From Halothermothrix sp. (GTDB lineage: Bacteria > Bacillota > Halanaerobiia > DY22613): a stretch of DNA of 64,000 nt. Positions 1 through 8,278 of this stretch are shown here, one piece after another. The translations under genes were made by a program, and so were the position numbers. Position 1 is the first letter of the stretch; each line of letters opens with the position of its first letter. The notes below the pieces were generated by a model. The model made no database searches and had not been told where the DNA came from. It saw only the letters and a program-made list of their open reading frames with translations. The DNA lies in contig JAENYK010000003.1 of the NCBI GenBank assembly GCA_016841825.1, positions 62,001 to 126,000 of the forward strand. Reading direction: 5' to 3'.

Positions 1-382
1 GGTTGATTCCGATAATTCCGCCAACAGCTCCAGCGATAAAACCAGAGATAATTCTCAACAACAAGTCTAAGCTAAAAGCCACCTCAACCCATTGTGCACC
101 TAAAATTAAGATAAGTATCATGTACATCAATCCAACCAGACCACCTGTTAACCAACCTTTTTGACGGGAAATCCGTGCTGCATAGATTCCACCAGCAAAG
201 ATTGCCGCATAATTCATGACCAGGAGAATCCGACTGATCACTTCTTCATTAAGGGCATTAAATATTGAAAATAAAAAACCCAAAATGATACTGCTAATAA
301 TTAGGATTAAAAAACTACAGACCAGTCCTTTTAAAATTGATGAAAAATGAAACGCCCGCTCATTATTTAGTGTTCCAGGCAT
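1..382 (-). CDS. TIGR04086-like small membrane protein (3' end outside window)
   Basis: The visible 127 residues start at ATG 382 behind a GGGAGGT ribosome site and run off the left edge, so the C-terminus is missing. The protein is very hydrophobic, with segments near residues 17-43, 53-70, 77-95 and 105-125. The layout (short polar N-terminus, Gly/Ala-rich helices, a short basic stretch ARISRQKG between helices) fits the TIGR04086 family of Firmicutes membrane proteins, whose function is not established. It lies 58 bases downstream of surE on the same strand and may be cotranscribed with it. The family call is from memory of the pattern and is moderate. Confidence 0.6.
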   Translation of the reverse strand, partial: MPGTLNNERAFHFSSILKGLVCSFLILIISSIILGFLFSIFNALNEEVISRILLVMNYAAIFAGGIYAARISRQKGWLTGGLVGLMYMILILILGAQWVEVAFSLDLLLRIISGFIAGAVGGIIGIN

Positions 383-440
383 AAACTTACCTCCCAAAAT
401 CCATTTACTATAAATCTATTCTGGGAAAAGTCAATTATGT

Positions 441-1202
441 CTAAAACTCAAATTTTTCCGTTTGCAGTTCCGTCATTATTTCCCGATCTGTAAAATTGAT
501 CGAAATGGGTGTGATGGAAATCTGATTATTCTTTATTGCCAATACATCTGTGCCTTCCTCTTCTAAGTCATCAACCACCTCACCAGCCAACCAATAATAT
601 ACTCTTCCTCTTGGATCTGTTCGTTTTTCAAAAGAGTTAGTATAACTCCGGGTCCCCAATCTGGTAACCACTGCTCCAGTAATATCTTCCTTACATAAAC
701 TAGGGATATTGATATTTAAAAGAGCTGTCTTTTTAAATCGATTATCTCCCAGCCAGGTTACCATCTTTCCGGCAAATTCTGCAGAACAGGTAAAGTCCCA
801 ACCTTCGTGAGATGCCAGAGAGACTGCAAGTGCAGGAATTCCCATTAACACACCCTCAAGAGCAGCAGATACGGTTCCAGAATAGATCACATCTGTTCCC
901 AGATTAGCACCTTTATTAATTCCCGAGATCACCAGGTCAGGTTTCTCCTGCAAAATTCCCTCTATCCCAAGTTTAACACAATCAGAAGGTGTACCATCAA
1001 TAGACCAACACTGAGCCATAGAATCGCGAAATTCTACTCTCTCCGCCCGCAATGGATGATGGAGAGTGATGGCATGACCTGTCGCACTTCGTTCCCGATC
1101 GGGAGCAAACACGTATACCTCATGCTCTTTTTCAAGTCTTTTGCGTAAAACCTGAATACCTTCAGAATAAATTCCGTCATCATTTGTCAATACTATCTTC
1201 AT
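441..1202 (-). CDS. surE: 5'/3'-nucleotidase SurE
   Basis: SurE is a metal-dependent phosphatase acting on nucleoside monophosphates, acting in the cytoplasm in nucleotide salvage and stress survival. The protein opens with the family signature LTNDDG, whose two Asp bind metal, followed by APDRERSATGHA and the later ISGINKGANLGTDVIYSGT, which carry conserved active-site residues. The length, about 253 residues, is normal. A TTG lies two codons upstream in frame, but ATG at 1202 gives the usual start M-K-I-V and has GAGG about ten bases upstream. The next gene downstream is a membrane protein of unknown role. Confidence 0.95.
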   Translation of the reverse strand: MKIVLTNDDGIYSEGIQVLRKRLEKEHEVYVFAPDRERSATGHAITLHHPLRAERVEFRDSMAQCWSIDGTPSDCVKLGIEGILQEKPDLVISGINKGANLGTDVIYSGTVSAALEGVLMGIPALAVSLASHEGWDFTCSAEFAGKMVTWLGDNRFKKTALLNINIPSLCKEDITGAVVTRLGTRSYTNSFEKRTDPRGRVYYWLAGEVVDDLEEEGTDVLAIKNNQISITPISINFTDREIMTELQTEKFEF

Positions 1203-1321
1203 CTGCAATCAACCTCATCTATAAAATTTTCCTTTTTTATTATATCAAAAAATCAGTTCTTAACCAACCAATTTAGTCTGTCCACCAATTCCTGATTTAT
1301 TGCAAAGCACAAATTTTAATC

Positions 1322-1771
1322 TTATTTCCAATAAAGATTTATTCCATACTTTGCCTCAGTCTCCCTCAAAAATTCTTCCTTCTCCGCATGAAAGAAAAAA
1401 TCGTTCCAGATGCGCATTCGCAATTCATCTTTCAAATTATCATATTTCTCTTCAGCCTTCTTGAAATAGACCAGATAATAACAATAGCTAAATGCCAGTA
1501 ACACCAATCCTGTCCAGATCAAAGGGTTAGTGAGCATTTTACCAAGCTGATATATATCACTATCATTTAGTGTAAAAATCATCCCCAATGGCATAACACC
1601 TAATATTAGTCCCAGAATCGAAATCCAACCACAGTAATCTTTTTTTCTTTTCCGCTTAATTAGTTCTTCTCTCATTATATAATAGATTTGAGTAGACCTC
1701 TTATTCTCTGCCCCTCCCTTTTGTGCTATGTCCTTAATGTTTAGCAAACCACTATTGACCATCTCTTCCAT
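1322..1771 (-). CDS. Hypothetical two-helix membrane protein
   Basis: This 149-residue protein is not recognised. ATG 1771 follows a good GGTGAGGT ribosome site. A mostly polar, basic N-terminal third ends in KRKRKKDY; two hydrophobic helices follow near residues 46-68 and 84-104, then a charged C-terminal tail rich in Glu, Lys and aromatic residues. The basic patch before helix one predicts that both ends face the cytoplasm. It is a single gene between surE and the tRNA region, with about 120 bases on its downstream side, so it is probably its own unit. No function is offered. Confidence 0.7.
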   Translation of the reverse strand: MEEMVNSGLLNIKDIAQKGGAENKRSTQIYYIMREELIKRKRKKDYCGWISILGLILGVMPLGMIFTLNDSDIYQLGKMLTNPLIWTGLVLLAFSYCYYLVYFKKAEEKYDNLKDELRMRIWNDFFFHAEKEEFLRETEAKYGINLYWK

Positions 1772-1844
1772 CTACCTCACCCCTAAATTAAAAATTCTGA
1801 TTGGAATAACTAATATATTTAGCATACTTGTTTGCATCCATTTA

Positions 1845-1872
1845 TTGACTATAGTTATAAATTATATATAAT
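1845..1872 (+). promoter_or_regulatory. Candidate sigma-A promoter upstream of the decayed tRNA copy
   Basis: TTGACT (1845-1850) and TATAAT (1867-1872) are separated by 16 bases. It lies about 85 bases before the decayed tRNA-Pro copy and points toward it. It may be a relic of a former tRNA promoter. The region is very AT-rich, which raises the chance of a false match. Confidence 0.4.
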
Positions 1873-1958
1873 CAGACATGCCCTCTATACACATTTTATG
1901 TTAATAAAAAAAATTTAGAACTATGAAAAATGGAATGATACATCTCCCCAAGAATCAT

Positions 1959-2027
1959 TGGACTATAGTGCAGCTTGACCAACGTGCTTTTTGGGACCAA
2001 CAGACCTTAAGTTCAAATCTCAATCAC
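1959..2027 (+). pseudogene. Decayed tRNA-Pro copy
   Basis: This stretch aligns base by base with the intact tRNA-Pro at 2496-2573. Shared blocks include GTGCAGCTTG against GCGCAGCTTG, the anticodon-loop core TTTGGGA, and the T-loop GTTCAAATCT. Two bases are missing in the anticodon arm and about five at the acceptor 3' end, and the acceptor stem no longer pairs, so no cloverleaf can form. Similarity continues on both sides: upstream into the 3' end of tRNA-Tyr and downstream into the terminator. It is therefore the remnant of a segmental duplication rather than a chance match. The open reading frame crossing it is not considered a gene. Confidence 0.75.
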
Positions 2028-2177
2028 CCGAATATTCAACCTATTCTTTGTGAGAACATGCTTTTCTATGGCAGATTGTCAAATATAAATTTCCCAGCTT
2101 ATCGAACGTATAGCTAGTAATAACGAGATAATCAAGTACATTCTCCCCATTTAGCTCTATATAGCTAATAATTGACT

Positions 2178-2206
2178 TTGACGATAACCTTTCTATCCTG
2201 TATAAT
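2178..2206 (+). promoter_or_regulatory. Promoter of the tRNA cluster
   Basis: TTGACG and TATAAT are separated by exactly 17 bases. Transcription would begin near 2213 and run through tRNA-Thr, tRNA-Tyr and tRNA-Pro to the terminator at 2586. A second TTGACT lies at 2173, but its spacing is too long. Confidence 0.7.
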
Positions 2207-2315
2207 TACAATTGTCCTCAGAAGAAATATTATAGAAACCTTGATATAACTATACTTTACTCCTCATCAGATTCTGGACAAGATTCTGAGACAGCAATAC
2301 AGATTTAAGAATTAT

Positions 2316-2391
2316 GCCGACGTGGCTCAATTGGCAGAGCAGCTGACTTGTAATCAGCAGGTTATCGGTTCGACTCCGATCGTCGGCTCCA
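2316..2391 (+). tRNA. tRNA-Thr (TGT anticodon)
   Basis: A complete 76-base cloverleaf. Acceptor arms GCCGACG and CGTCGGC pair perfectly, followed by discriminator T and an encoded CCA. The anticodon arm GCTGA/TCAGC encloses CTTGTAA, giving anticodon TGT, which reads ACA and other Thr codons. It is the first of three tRNAs in one unit. Confidence 0.97.
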
Positions 2392-2402
2392 TAAATTTAT
2401 CT

Positions 2403-2488
2403 GGAGGGATGCCCGAGCGGCCAAAGGGAGCAGACTGTAAATCTGCCGGCTATTGCCTACAGTGGTTCAAATCCACTTCCCTCCACCA
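2403..2488 (+). tRNA. tRNA-Tyr (GTA anticodon)
   Basis: An 86-base class II tRNA with a long variable arm. Acceptor arms GGAGGGA and TCCCTCC pair, followed by A and an encoded CCA. The anticodon loop CTGTAAA gives GTA for Tyr. It lies 11 bases after tRNA-Thr. Confidence 0.97.
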
Positions 2489-2495
2489 TAATCAT

Positions 2496-2573
2496 CGGGC
2501 TGTAGCGCAGCTTGGCTAGCGCGCTTGATTTGGGATCAAGAGGTCCCGAGTTCAAATCTCGGCAGCCCGACCA
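2496..2573 (+). tRNA. tRNA-Pro (TGG anticodon)
   Basis: A complete tRNA with acceptor arms CGGGCTG and CAGCCCG, discriminator A and encoded CCA. The loop TTTGGGA gives anticodon TGG. It is the last gene of the tRNA unit; the terminator follows within 15 bases. A decayed copy of this gene lies about 540 bases upstream. Confidence 0.97.
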
Positions 2574-2585
2574 CCCGAATATTTA

Positions 2586-2615
2586 CCTGTTCTTTAAAAG
2601 AACAGGTTTTTTTAT
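2586..2615 (+). terminator. Rho-independent terminator of the tRNA unit
   Basis: CCTGTTCT and AGAACAGG pair across a short AT loop and are followed by a run of seven T. A decayed version of this hairpin follows the tRNA pseudogene. Confidence 0.9.
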
Positions 2616-2633
2616 TTATGTTAGATAAGCTTA

Positions 2634-2659
2634 AAGCCAGTTGGTTAACCAACTGGCTT
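2634..2659 (-). terminator. Perfect inverted repeat after the nucleoside phosphorylase gene
   Basis: A 26-base perfect palindrome with arms AAGCCAGTTGG and CCAACTGGCTT lies just past the stop of the nucleoside phosphorylase gene and faces the end of the tRNA unit. The T-run on the minus strand is short, so it may be a weak terminator or a transcript-end stabiliser between converging units. Confidence 0.6.
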
Positions 2660-2666
2660 GATCATC

Positions 2667-3410
2667 CTATTCTTCACTGGCCATCTTGACAATAGCATTC
2701 AGGGCGACGACGATCTCCTTCTCTACTGCCTGATGAACCTTATCCCGGTGAGGATCATAAGCATCTGCATCGAAATCAATCACCACCCCATCAACTGCCA
2801 GGATAGCTCCAGCTCTAATACCCCGCAAAGAAGCGATAACAAAAAGTGCTGAACACTCCATCTCCACCGCCGTAACATTAGCTTCAGAGTAGATTCTATG
2901 AGGCAGATCTAAAAGACCTGGGTAAAAAGCTGAAAGGGTTAATACCAATCCCGTTTTATATCTTACATCTTTCTGTCCCATTAATGCCACTTCCAAAGAT
3001 CTGACCACATAATAATCAGCAACAGCAGGATAACCTCCGGGAATCAACTGCTCAGTAAGACCATCTTCTCTCACTGCACCAGTAGCTACAATCAAATCGC
3101 CATCTTGAATCTCCTTATCTAAAGATCCACAGGTACCTACTCTGATGATAGTCTCCGCCCCACCTTTAATCAACTCCTCAAAAGCCACAGCGGCACCAGC
3201 GACTCCCACTCCATGTGAAGCTACGGTAACTTCTACACCACGATAATGACCCTGTACAGTACGATATTCCCGATTAAAACCAATCTCGCTCCAGTCATCC
3301 AATAGCTCAGCAACTTTTAAAACCCGTGCAGGATCTCCACAAACCAGAACATATTTAGAAATACTGTCTTCCGGCACTTTAAGTAATGGTAATATTTTTT
3401 TCTCTGCCAT
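2667..3410 (-). CDS. Nucleoside phosphorylase (PNP/UDP family)
   Basis: This cytoplasmic enzyme cleaves a nucleoside with phosphate into a free base and (deoxy)ribose-1-phosphate. The N-terminal motif GDPARV (about residue 25) is the phosphate-binding loop, VGTCGSL (about residue 91) is the family signature, and the segment VEMECSAL (about 183) carries the Met-Glu pair that binds the ribose. Its 247 residues fit the trimeric/hexameric purine or uridine phosphorylases. The overall pattern, including GGYPAVADY, looks closer to uridine phosphorylase than to DeoD, but the substrate cannot be fixed by reading. A nucleoside-type ABC transporter lies about 5 kb away. Confidence 0.85.
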   Translation of the reverse strand: MAEKKILPLLKVPEDSISKYVLVCGDPARVLKVAELLDDWSEIGFNREYRTVQGHYRGVEVTVASHGVGVAGAAVAFEELIKGGAETIIRVGTCGSLDKEIQDGDLIVATGAVREDGLTEQLIPGGYPAVADYYVVRSLEVALMGQKDVRYKTGLVLTLSAFYPGLLDLPHRIYSEANVTAVEMECSALFVIASLRGIRAGAILAVDGVVIDFDADAYDPHRDKVHQAVEKEIVVALNAIVKMASEE

Positions 3411-3461
3411 ATCCTCACCTCATCCCCGAAAGTAATCTCTGTTAAAAAGTGCTATCTCCAA

Positions 3462-4265
3462 TTAATCTCGCCTTCCAAAATGACAGGAACCACATTTATT
3501 ACATTTACGTTTAGTACCAACAACCTGCGGCTCACCTTTGATCTTTTTAATCAATTTCATCAGATCTTTAACTGTTGCCTCTTCACCTTCAATACCTAAT
3601 GTAACTGCACCCTCAGAACCACCAATACCACCGGAACTGATCTGGACTACATCATCTAGATCAGCCAACATCTCCAGTGCCTGGATTTCAGTAAAAACTG
3701 ACCCATAACTAACTGGCACTAAGCCCACTTTCATGCCTAACGTATAATCAACTGTATCAATACCTGCAAAGTTGGCAGCATCAATTACTGAAGGTACCAT
3801 CTTTTCCAACCCTACAGGCAAGATCAGATTAGCGCCTAAAGCTATTAACCGCCCCATAGAGCGACCGATAGTTCCACCCCAACTATCACCTACCATAACA
3901 CCCACATTACCTTCGACATCTATGGCATTACCGCCTTTGATAAACACATCTTTACCAGAAAAGGCTTCCAGCAGTTGAGGCATAGTCATCTCTACAGGTT
4001 CGCCATCTTTGAGAACAATCGGCTGCATCCGCACATCAGGGTCAGTCACACAATGAACCCCTTTAATCACCACCCCGGCAGTATAGTCTCCCTTGGTAGA
4101 AATCTTCTGACCAGTTAACTCTTCAGCGATAAAGGCATTGGTGGTCCCGCCTGCAATATAGAGATACCCTTCTTTTAATGCATTTTGTACCTCTGGTAAA
4201 CAGACTACCCCTTTCGCAATCAAACGTTTGGACTCTGAACTAGTTAAAGTAAAAATTGCTTTCAA
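3462..4265 (-). CDS. Conserved protein of unknown function with Cys-rich C-terminus
   Basis: This 267-residue soluble protein is not assigned to a named family. It starts with TLTSSESKRLIAKG, has a Gly/Thr-rich segment IAGGTTNAFIAEEL near residue 38 and glycine-rich loops GGNAIDVEG and GDSWGGTIGRSMGRL near 113-140, suggesting nucleotide or sugar-phosphate binding. The segment ISSGGIGGSEGAVTLGIEG (about 210) resembles a small ligand-binding domain. It ends in C-x2-C-x2-C-H followed by basic residues, a possible metal site. I recall similar proteins in Clostridia without assigned function. It lies 51 bases downstream of no gene on its own strand except the CPBP gene (4298), which ends 32 bases before its start, so the two may be cotranscribed. 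Confidence 0.75.
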   Translation of the reverse strand: MKAIFTLTSSESKRLIAKGVVCLPEVQNALKEGYLYIAGGTTNAFIAEELTGQKISTKGDYTAGVVIKGVHCVTDPDVRMQPIVLKDGEPVEMTMPQLLEAFSGKDVFIKGGNAIDVEGNVGVMVGDSWGGTIGRSMGRLIALGANLILPVGLEKMVPSVIDAANFAGIDTVDYTLGMKVGLVPVSYGSVFTEIQALEMLADLDDVVQISSGGIGGSEGAVTLGIEGEEATVKDLMKLIKKIKGEPQVVGTKRKCNKCGSCHFGRRD

Positions 4266-4297
4266 CGTACTCTACCTCCTTTTGTTATTCGTTGAAT

Positions 4298-5059
4298 TTA
4301 AATTATATTGCCTCCCGATATCCATAAAAAGAATAAAAATATAGTTACCACTCCATTCCAGACCATATGGGCCAGAATGTTAGTAATAAGCGATTTACTT
4401 TTTTCAAAAAGATAGGCTAGACCCAGTCCAGCTAAAAAAGTCCCCACAAAAGCCCAGGCACTCTGATGGGCTATTCCAAAGAGTAGTGCACTGAGAAAAT
4501 ATGCCATCTTTACCCCATATTTTTCCCGAAAATATGAATAAACCAATCCTCTAAAAAAGGTTTCTTCAACAATCGGAGCTACCAGGACAATCAAAAAAAC
4601 ATAACCCAAAAACAACCATGAACTCTGAGTCTTCAGCAAAAAAGTAATAATCAACTGTTGGGGTGGTTGGTAATCAAAAAAATAAGTCAAAAAACTAGCC
4701 AAAACACTATTAAACACCGTTATTCCACAAAAGATTCCCAAACCACCAATAATACCTTTACCAAAAACATTTTTTACCTGATCTTTGTCGATTTTAAAAA
4801 AATGATCGATCAACGAGAATCCATATCTGGTTCCCACCAACCAGAAGCTTAACCCCAAAAGTAACAAATTCTGGAGTAAAGTAGTTGCAAAAGCAGTTAC
4901 AACTTCCACTAGTTCACCTTGAACCAGATCGGAATTATTCAGAAAAACTATTCCCAAATGACCGATGATAAAGACCAGAATAAAGGTAAGACTAAAGATA
5001 GATAGCAGGTCTATTAATGTCCAGGGAATCAGTTTATGACTCAGGTTATTCTCTTCCAT
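4298..5059 (-). CDS. CPBP-family intramembrane metalloprotease
   Basis: A multi-pass membrane protein of 253 residues with the three CPBP (Abi/CAAX protease) motifs: EETFFRG (about residue 165), FGIAH (about 194) and HMVWN (about 231). The Glu pair and the two His are the expected metal or catalytic residues. Members cleave within the membrane; in bacteria some act in bacteriocin self-immunity, but most are unassigned. About seven hydrophobic helices are visible. ATG 5059 follows GGGGGT. It sits in a same-strand run between cvpA and the unknown Cys-tailed protein gene; no bacteriocin gene is nearby. Confidence 0.9.
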   Translation of the reverse strand: MEENNLSHKLIPWTLIDLLSIFSLTFILVFIIGHLGIVFLNNSDLVQGELVEVVTAFATTLLQNLLLLGLSFWLVGTRYGFSLIDHFFKIDKDQVKNVFGKGIIGGLGIFCGITVFNSVLASFLTYFFDYQPPQQLIITFLLKTQSSWLFLGYVFLIVLVAPIVEETFFRGLVYSYFREKYGVKMAYFLSALLFGIAHQSAWAFVGTFLAGLGLAYLFEKSKSLITNILAHMVWNGVVTIFLFFLWISGGNII

Positions 5060-5118
5060 GAATCTACCCCCTTCTCAAATATCAGTAAAGTAAATACCTC
5101 CCTGGAATTCAGGAAGGT

Positions 5119-5913
5119 TTACATGTTCATTATGGCATATTCCAGCCATGGACGGATATGGAATGACGAGTCCATGATAATCGAAAGGATTATAGACTGG
5201 GTAGGGTCTATCATGAAATAACATAATAGTGGTGTAATTACTTCCATAATTAAAACCAATACCAAAAAACAGACCCCCAAATTGAATAAGCCACCCATAC
5301 AGCGATTTAATAAATTCAAACCTGGATCATCTTCCGCAATCTTATGGAATATCGAAATGACAAAATGAGTAATGAAAAATACAGCGATGATAATTACCAT
5401 GGCTCCAATCGAAATAGCAATAAGTTTTGCAATAAAACTGGCCAGAGTATAAAATACTAATCCCTCCATATTATCAATAGGATAATGGGAAAAATCCGGG
5501 CTAGCCTGTAAAAGATACTGGATAATACTATCTTTATTAAAGAGAGAATTGACAATATCTCGCAAAATCTGTGGTAATTCCATATTTGAAATTATATATT
5601 GCAAACTAGTAGAGAACTCTTCAGTTGGAAAATCTCCAACATTTATTCGTTGGCTCAATTCAGAAATCTGGATACTTTGCGTATAAAAATCTCCCGGTAA
5701 ATTCATCATATCACTTATGGAAAGGGCAATATTCTGAGTTAAATTCCACGGACCTGTCAAAAACTCTCCCAGTTGAGGACCACAAAATATAACCAGAACA
5801 AAAGAAATTAAATATTTCAAAGTTCCTAACAATGCTCGAATCAATCCATAGCGAATTCCGCTCAATACACTTAATGCAATTATAGCTAGAAGAACCCAAT
5901 CCAACCAATTCAT
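5119..5913 (-). CDS. CvpA-family membrane protein
   Basis: The N-terminus MNWLDWVLLAIIALSVLSG and the following GLIRALLG match the CvpA/YshB pattern of an integral membrane protein with four helices. The family is linked to colicin V production in E. coli and to envelope integrity, with no settled biochemical activity. At 264 residues it is longer than the usual 160-180: a hydrophilic insertion of roughly 100 residues (about 60-150) lies between helices two and three, predicted outside the cell. It follows the RodZ-like gene by ten bases, so the two are probably cotranscribed. ATG 5913 follows GTAGGTGAG. Confidence 0.85.
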   Translation of the reverse strand: MNWLDWVLLAIIALSVLSGIRYGLIRALLGTLKYLISFVLVIFCGPQLGEFLTGPWNLTQNIALSISDMMNLPGDFYTQSIQISELSQRINVGDFPTEEFSTSLQYIISNMELPQILRDIVNSLFNKDSIIQYLLQASPDFSHYPIDNMEGLVFYTLASFIAKLIAISIGAMVIIIAVFFITHFVISIFHKIAEDDPGLNLLNRCMGGLFNLGVCFLVLVLIMEVITPLLCYFMIDPTQSIILSIIMDSSFHIRPWLEYAIMNM

Positions 5914-5923
5914 TTTAACTCAC

Positions 5924-7204
5924 CTACTCCCCAAATACCTTTTCAACCAACTGATCCTTTGCACCAAAAGGTCCTAGTGTAAGACCCTGATAATTAACAG
6001 TAATCGCAGCTGCATTAGCGATTCGTAATGTAATCGTCCAACCAGCAAATAGCTTAGATTCACCTTCTTCGATAATCCCCTGAAACACTATTTCTCCATC
6101 AGCTGATACTCTAATCCAGGATTCGTCACTGGCATTAATCAAAAGTTGCGATTTTTCCGCTTCAACAACTGGTTCAATTTTACTGATAGTAGAAGAATTA
6201 TTTGCAGGGTTATATAACTGCCATCTCTCTTCATCTCTCATATCTGCTGGATCATCTGTTGCCGAATTGAGATCCACTTCATCAGGCTCTTCTCGAGTCG
6301 CGGATGAATCATCAATATCCGTCAAAGATTGATCAACATTAACCTGAACAGAAGTGTCAGTTATCTTGTCCTGATCCTCATGAGTCAAGTCAGTATTGGA
6401 ACTCTCTTCTTCTAATGCAGACGAATTAGCTGATTCTCCCTCTTTATTCTGTGTTGAAGTATTAGTTAATTCATCTTCTGTATCCTGGGGCAAATTATTT
6501 GCCGGGCTATCAGTTGGATCTGTATCTCCACTAACAGTAGGCTCCTTCTCATGCCCAGATTCAATATTCTGATCTTTTGCGGTGGTATCTACAGACTTTT
6601 GTTCTAAATCCATATTATCTCCATCTGTGGATGAATTATCCTCATCTGTGGAAGTATTCTGATTGAGATCCTGGTTTAGAGGTTCCTGGTCTGAATCAAT
6701 AACCTGCAGATCAGAATCATTGTCCAAAGCAGCCAACGGATCTTGCAGGTCAGATAATTGCTGACCTGCAAGATGTGATTCTTCTTCTGACTCTAACAGT
6801 TGCGGAATAGTCTCATTTTTGATAGTTATCCAGATACTTTTGGCAAAGAAAAATCCAGCAATTAAAATGGCCAGGATAAAAATAATTATCAAATACTTCC
6901 CTAGCGACTTAGGTCCATTGGATCTGATAACAGTAACCTCTGATAGATCTGGCTCTTCTTCATCTACCTGTTGTTCAATTAATTCGCGATACGGTTGCAG
7001 TACTTCATTAGGGTCAATCTCCACCATAGTCGCATAAGAACGTATAAATCCTTTAACGTAAACTTTGCCTGGTAACTTATCAAAATCACCATTCTCTATG
7101 GCTTGTAGATAAACTAACCTGATCTTCGTCTGTTCTGAAATCTCTTGTAAAGTTAACCCCTTACTCTCTCTCGCTTCCCGGAGCTTTTCTCCAATCTCCT
7201 TCAT
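5924..7204 (-). CDS. RodZ/YmfM-like helix-turn-helix membrane protein
   Basis: An Xre-type helix-turn-helix domain (residues 1-70, with LTLQEISEQTKI and GKVYVKGFIRSYA) is followed by one membrane helix near 101-126, a long acidic linker (about 135-325) and a C-terminal DUF4115 beta domain (about 345-420). This is the RodZ/YmfM architecture: the N-terminal domain binds MreB and the C-terminal domain is extracytoplasmic, supporting rod-shaped cell-wall growth. The linker, rich in Asp, Glu, Ser, Thr, Asn and Gln, is much longer than usual for Firmicutes. The gene follows ymfK by 15 bases as in Bacillus, but pgsA, cinA and recA do not follow here; cvpA does. Confidence 0.88.
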   Translation of the reverse strand: MKEIGEKLREARESKGLTLQEISEQTKIRLVYLQAIENGDFDKLPGKVYVKGFIRSYATMVEIDPNEVLQPYRELIEQQVDEEEPDLSEVTVIRSNGPKSLGKYLIIIFILAILIAGFFFAKSIWITIKNETIPQLLESEEESHLAGQQLSDLQDPLAALDNDSDLQVIDSDQEPLNQDLNQNTSTDEDNSSTDGDNMDLEQKSVDTTAKDQNIESGHEKEPTVSGDTDPTDSPANNLPQDTEDELTNTSTQNKEGESANSSALEEESSNTDLTHEDQDKITDTSVQVNVDQSLTDIDDSSATREEPDEVDLNSATDDPADMRDEERWQLYNPANNSSTISKIEPVVEAEKSQLLINASDESWIRVSADGEIVFQGIIEEGESKLFAGWTITLRIANAAAITVNYQGLTLGPFGAKDQLVEKVFGE

Positions 7205-7219
7205 GCTTTATCCTCCTTA

Positions 7220-7990
7220 CTAACTAATATCAAAAGAGTTAAATCTCTGACCCTTAACATAGTCTACTTCCTGATTATCGTCTTCTGTCAAATATAATTC
7301 TACAATTAAATCAAAATCCCTCAGCCTTATATTTGTCTCTCTAATTAATATCTGAGGATGTTCAACAATTCTGGGTACTTTTCTAGTTAGGATGTTTTTT
7401 ACAAAATTAATATGCTCAGGAAAAGAACGGTAAAAAGTAGTAATTGCATCAATGATCAGTACAGGTTCTGCCTGATAGATATCTTCATCTAGACTGATTC
7501 GTGCTATCTTACGCAGCAAAGTTGATGAAATTAATATCCAGGGCTTGTTCGCATGAACACAAGCCGCGATACAGGTTTCAGACTTACCAATCCCTGGGGA
7601 ACCTTGAAAACCAATAAGAATATCTGGTTTTTGATTCAATATCTCTCCCAGAAAGTCAATTAAATAATCCAAATCTTTGCGAAAAAATCGATAAATAGGT
7701 GGGTTATCTGCATATTTATAAATTCTCTTACCATGCTTTAAAGTAAGCCGGTCAAATTGATGAGGGGGATGGAATATCTTAATCTCCAGGTCTTGAACAG
7801 CCATTAAGGCTAAACGTAACGACTCCAGCTGATCTTCATTCTCGTAACTTAATAGAAAACCGCGTCTATTATTTTCAATAGAACTAACAGTTAGAATATC
7901 TAGTTTCAACATACCAATAAGAGAGGCAACATCTCCCAATAGTCCCGGTCGATTTTGTAAAATCTCATATTCCAGATATAATTGGTCCAT
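7220..7990 (-). CDS. ymfK: YmfK-like DUF3388 protein
   Basis: The protein has an ACT-like N-terminal region (about residues 5-75, with LQNRPGLLGDVASLIGML) that often senses small ligands, then a segment with a P-loop-like motif GFQGSPGIGKSE near 130-141. The family (DUF3388) is conserved in spore-formers beside ymfM, as here; its function is unknown. ATG 7990 is chosen because AAAGGTG lies six bases upstream; a GTG three codons earlier overlaps that ribosome site. The gene starts the ymfK-rodZ-cvpA run. Confidence 0.82.
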   Translation of the reverse strand: MDQLYLEYEILQNRPGLLGDVASLIGMLKLDILTVSSIENNRRGFLLSYENEDQLESLRLALMAVQDLEIKIFHPPHQFDRLTLKHGKRIYKYADNPPIYRFFRKDLDYLIDFLGEILNQKPDILIGFQGSPGIGKSETCIAACVHANKPWILISSTLLRKIARISLDEDIYQAEPVLIIDAITTFYRSFPEHINFVKNILTRKVPRIVEHPQILIRETNIRLRDFDLIVELYLTEDDNQEVDYVKGQRFNSFDIS

Positions 7991-8189
7991 ATTTATCACC
8001 TTTCTTACTCTCCAAATTATTCATTTCGATAAAAATAGCCGTTTTCCCTCTTTTTCTTAAGTAAATAATTATTTAAATTATTCCTACACATATTTATTTA
8101 TTCCCTATGGCTAATTTAGATCAAAGTTCTGACAATTATTCGTATTTTGAAGCTTATAATAAAGTATATTTATAACAACACCATGCAGA

Positions 8190-8256
8190 ACAAAATAAAA
8201 CCCTTAAGATTTGAACTCCCTAAAATATCCCAGGTTATTCAAAAAATCTTAAGGGC
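8190..8256 (-). terminator. Long-armed terminator after the ABC transporter operon
   Basis: CCCTTAAGATTT (8201-8212) and its complement (8244-8255) form the stem around a loop of about 31 bases. On the minus strand the stem is followed by TTTTATTTTG, and it lies 23 bases past the stop of the last permease gene. The rest of the gap 7991-8278 shows no convincing gene. Confidence 0.7.
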
Positions 8257-8278
8257 TTACTTTAACAACCGATCTTTA

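Noticed and set aside
1923-2117. Open frame of 64 codons on the plus strand
   Set aside because: It runs across the decayed tRNA-Pro copy, has no ribosome site and no protein-like composition.
2322-2519. Open frame of 65 codons across the tRNA cluster
   Set aside because: It overlaps three intact tRNA genes and is explained by them.
5711-5908. Minus-strand open frame in another frame inside cvpA
   Set aside because: A shadow of cvpA without its own ribosome site or conserved motifs.
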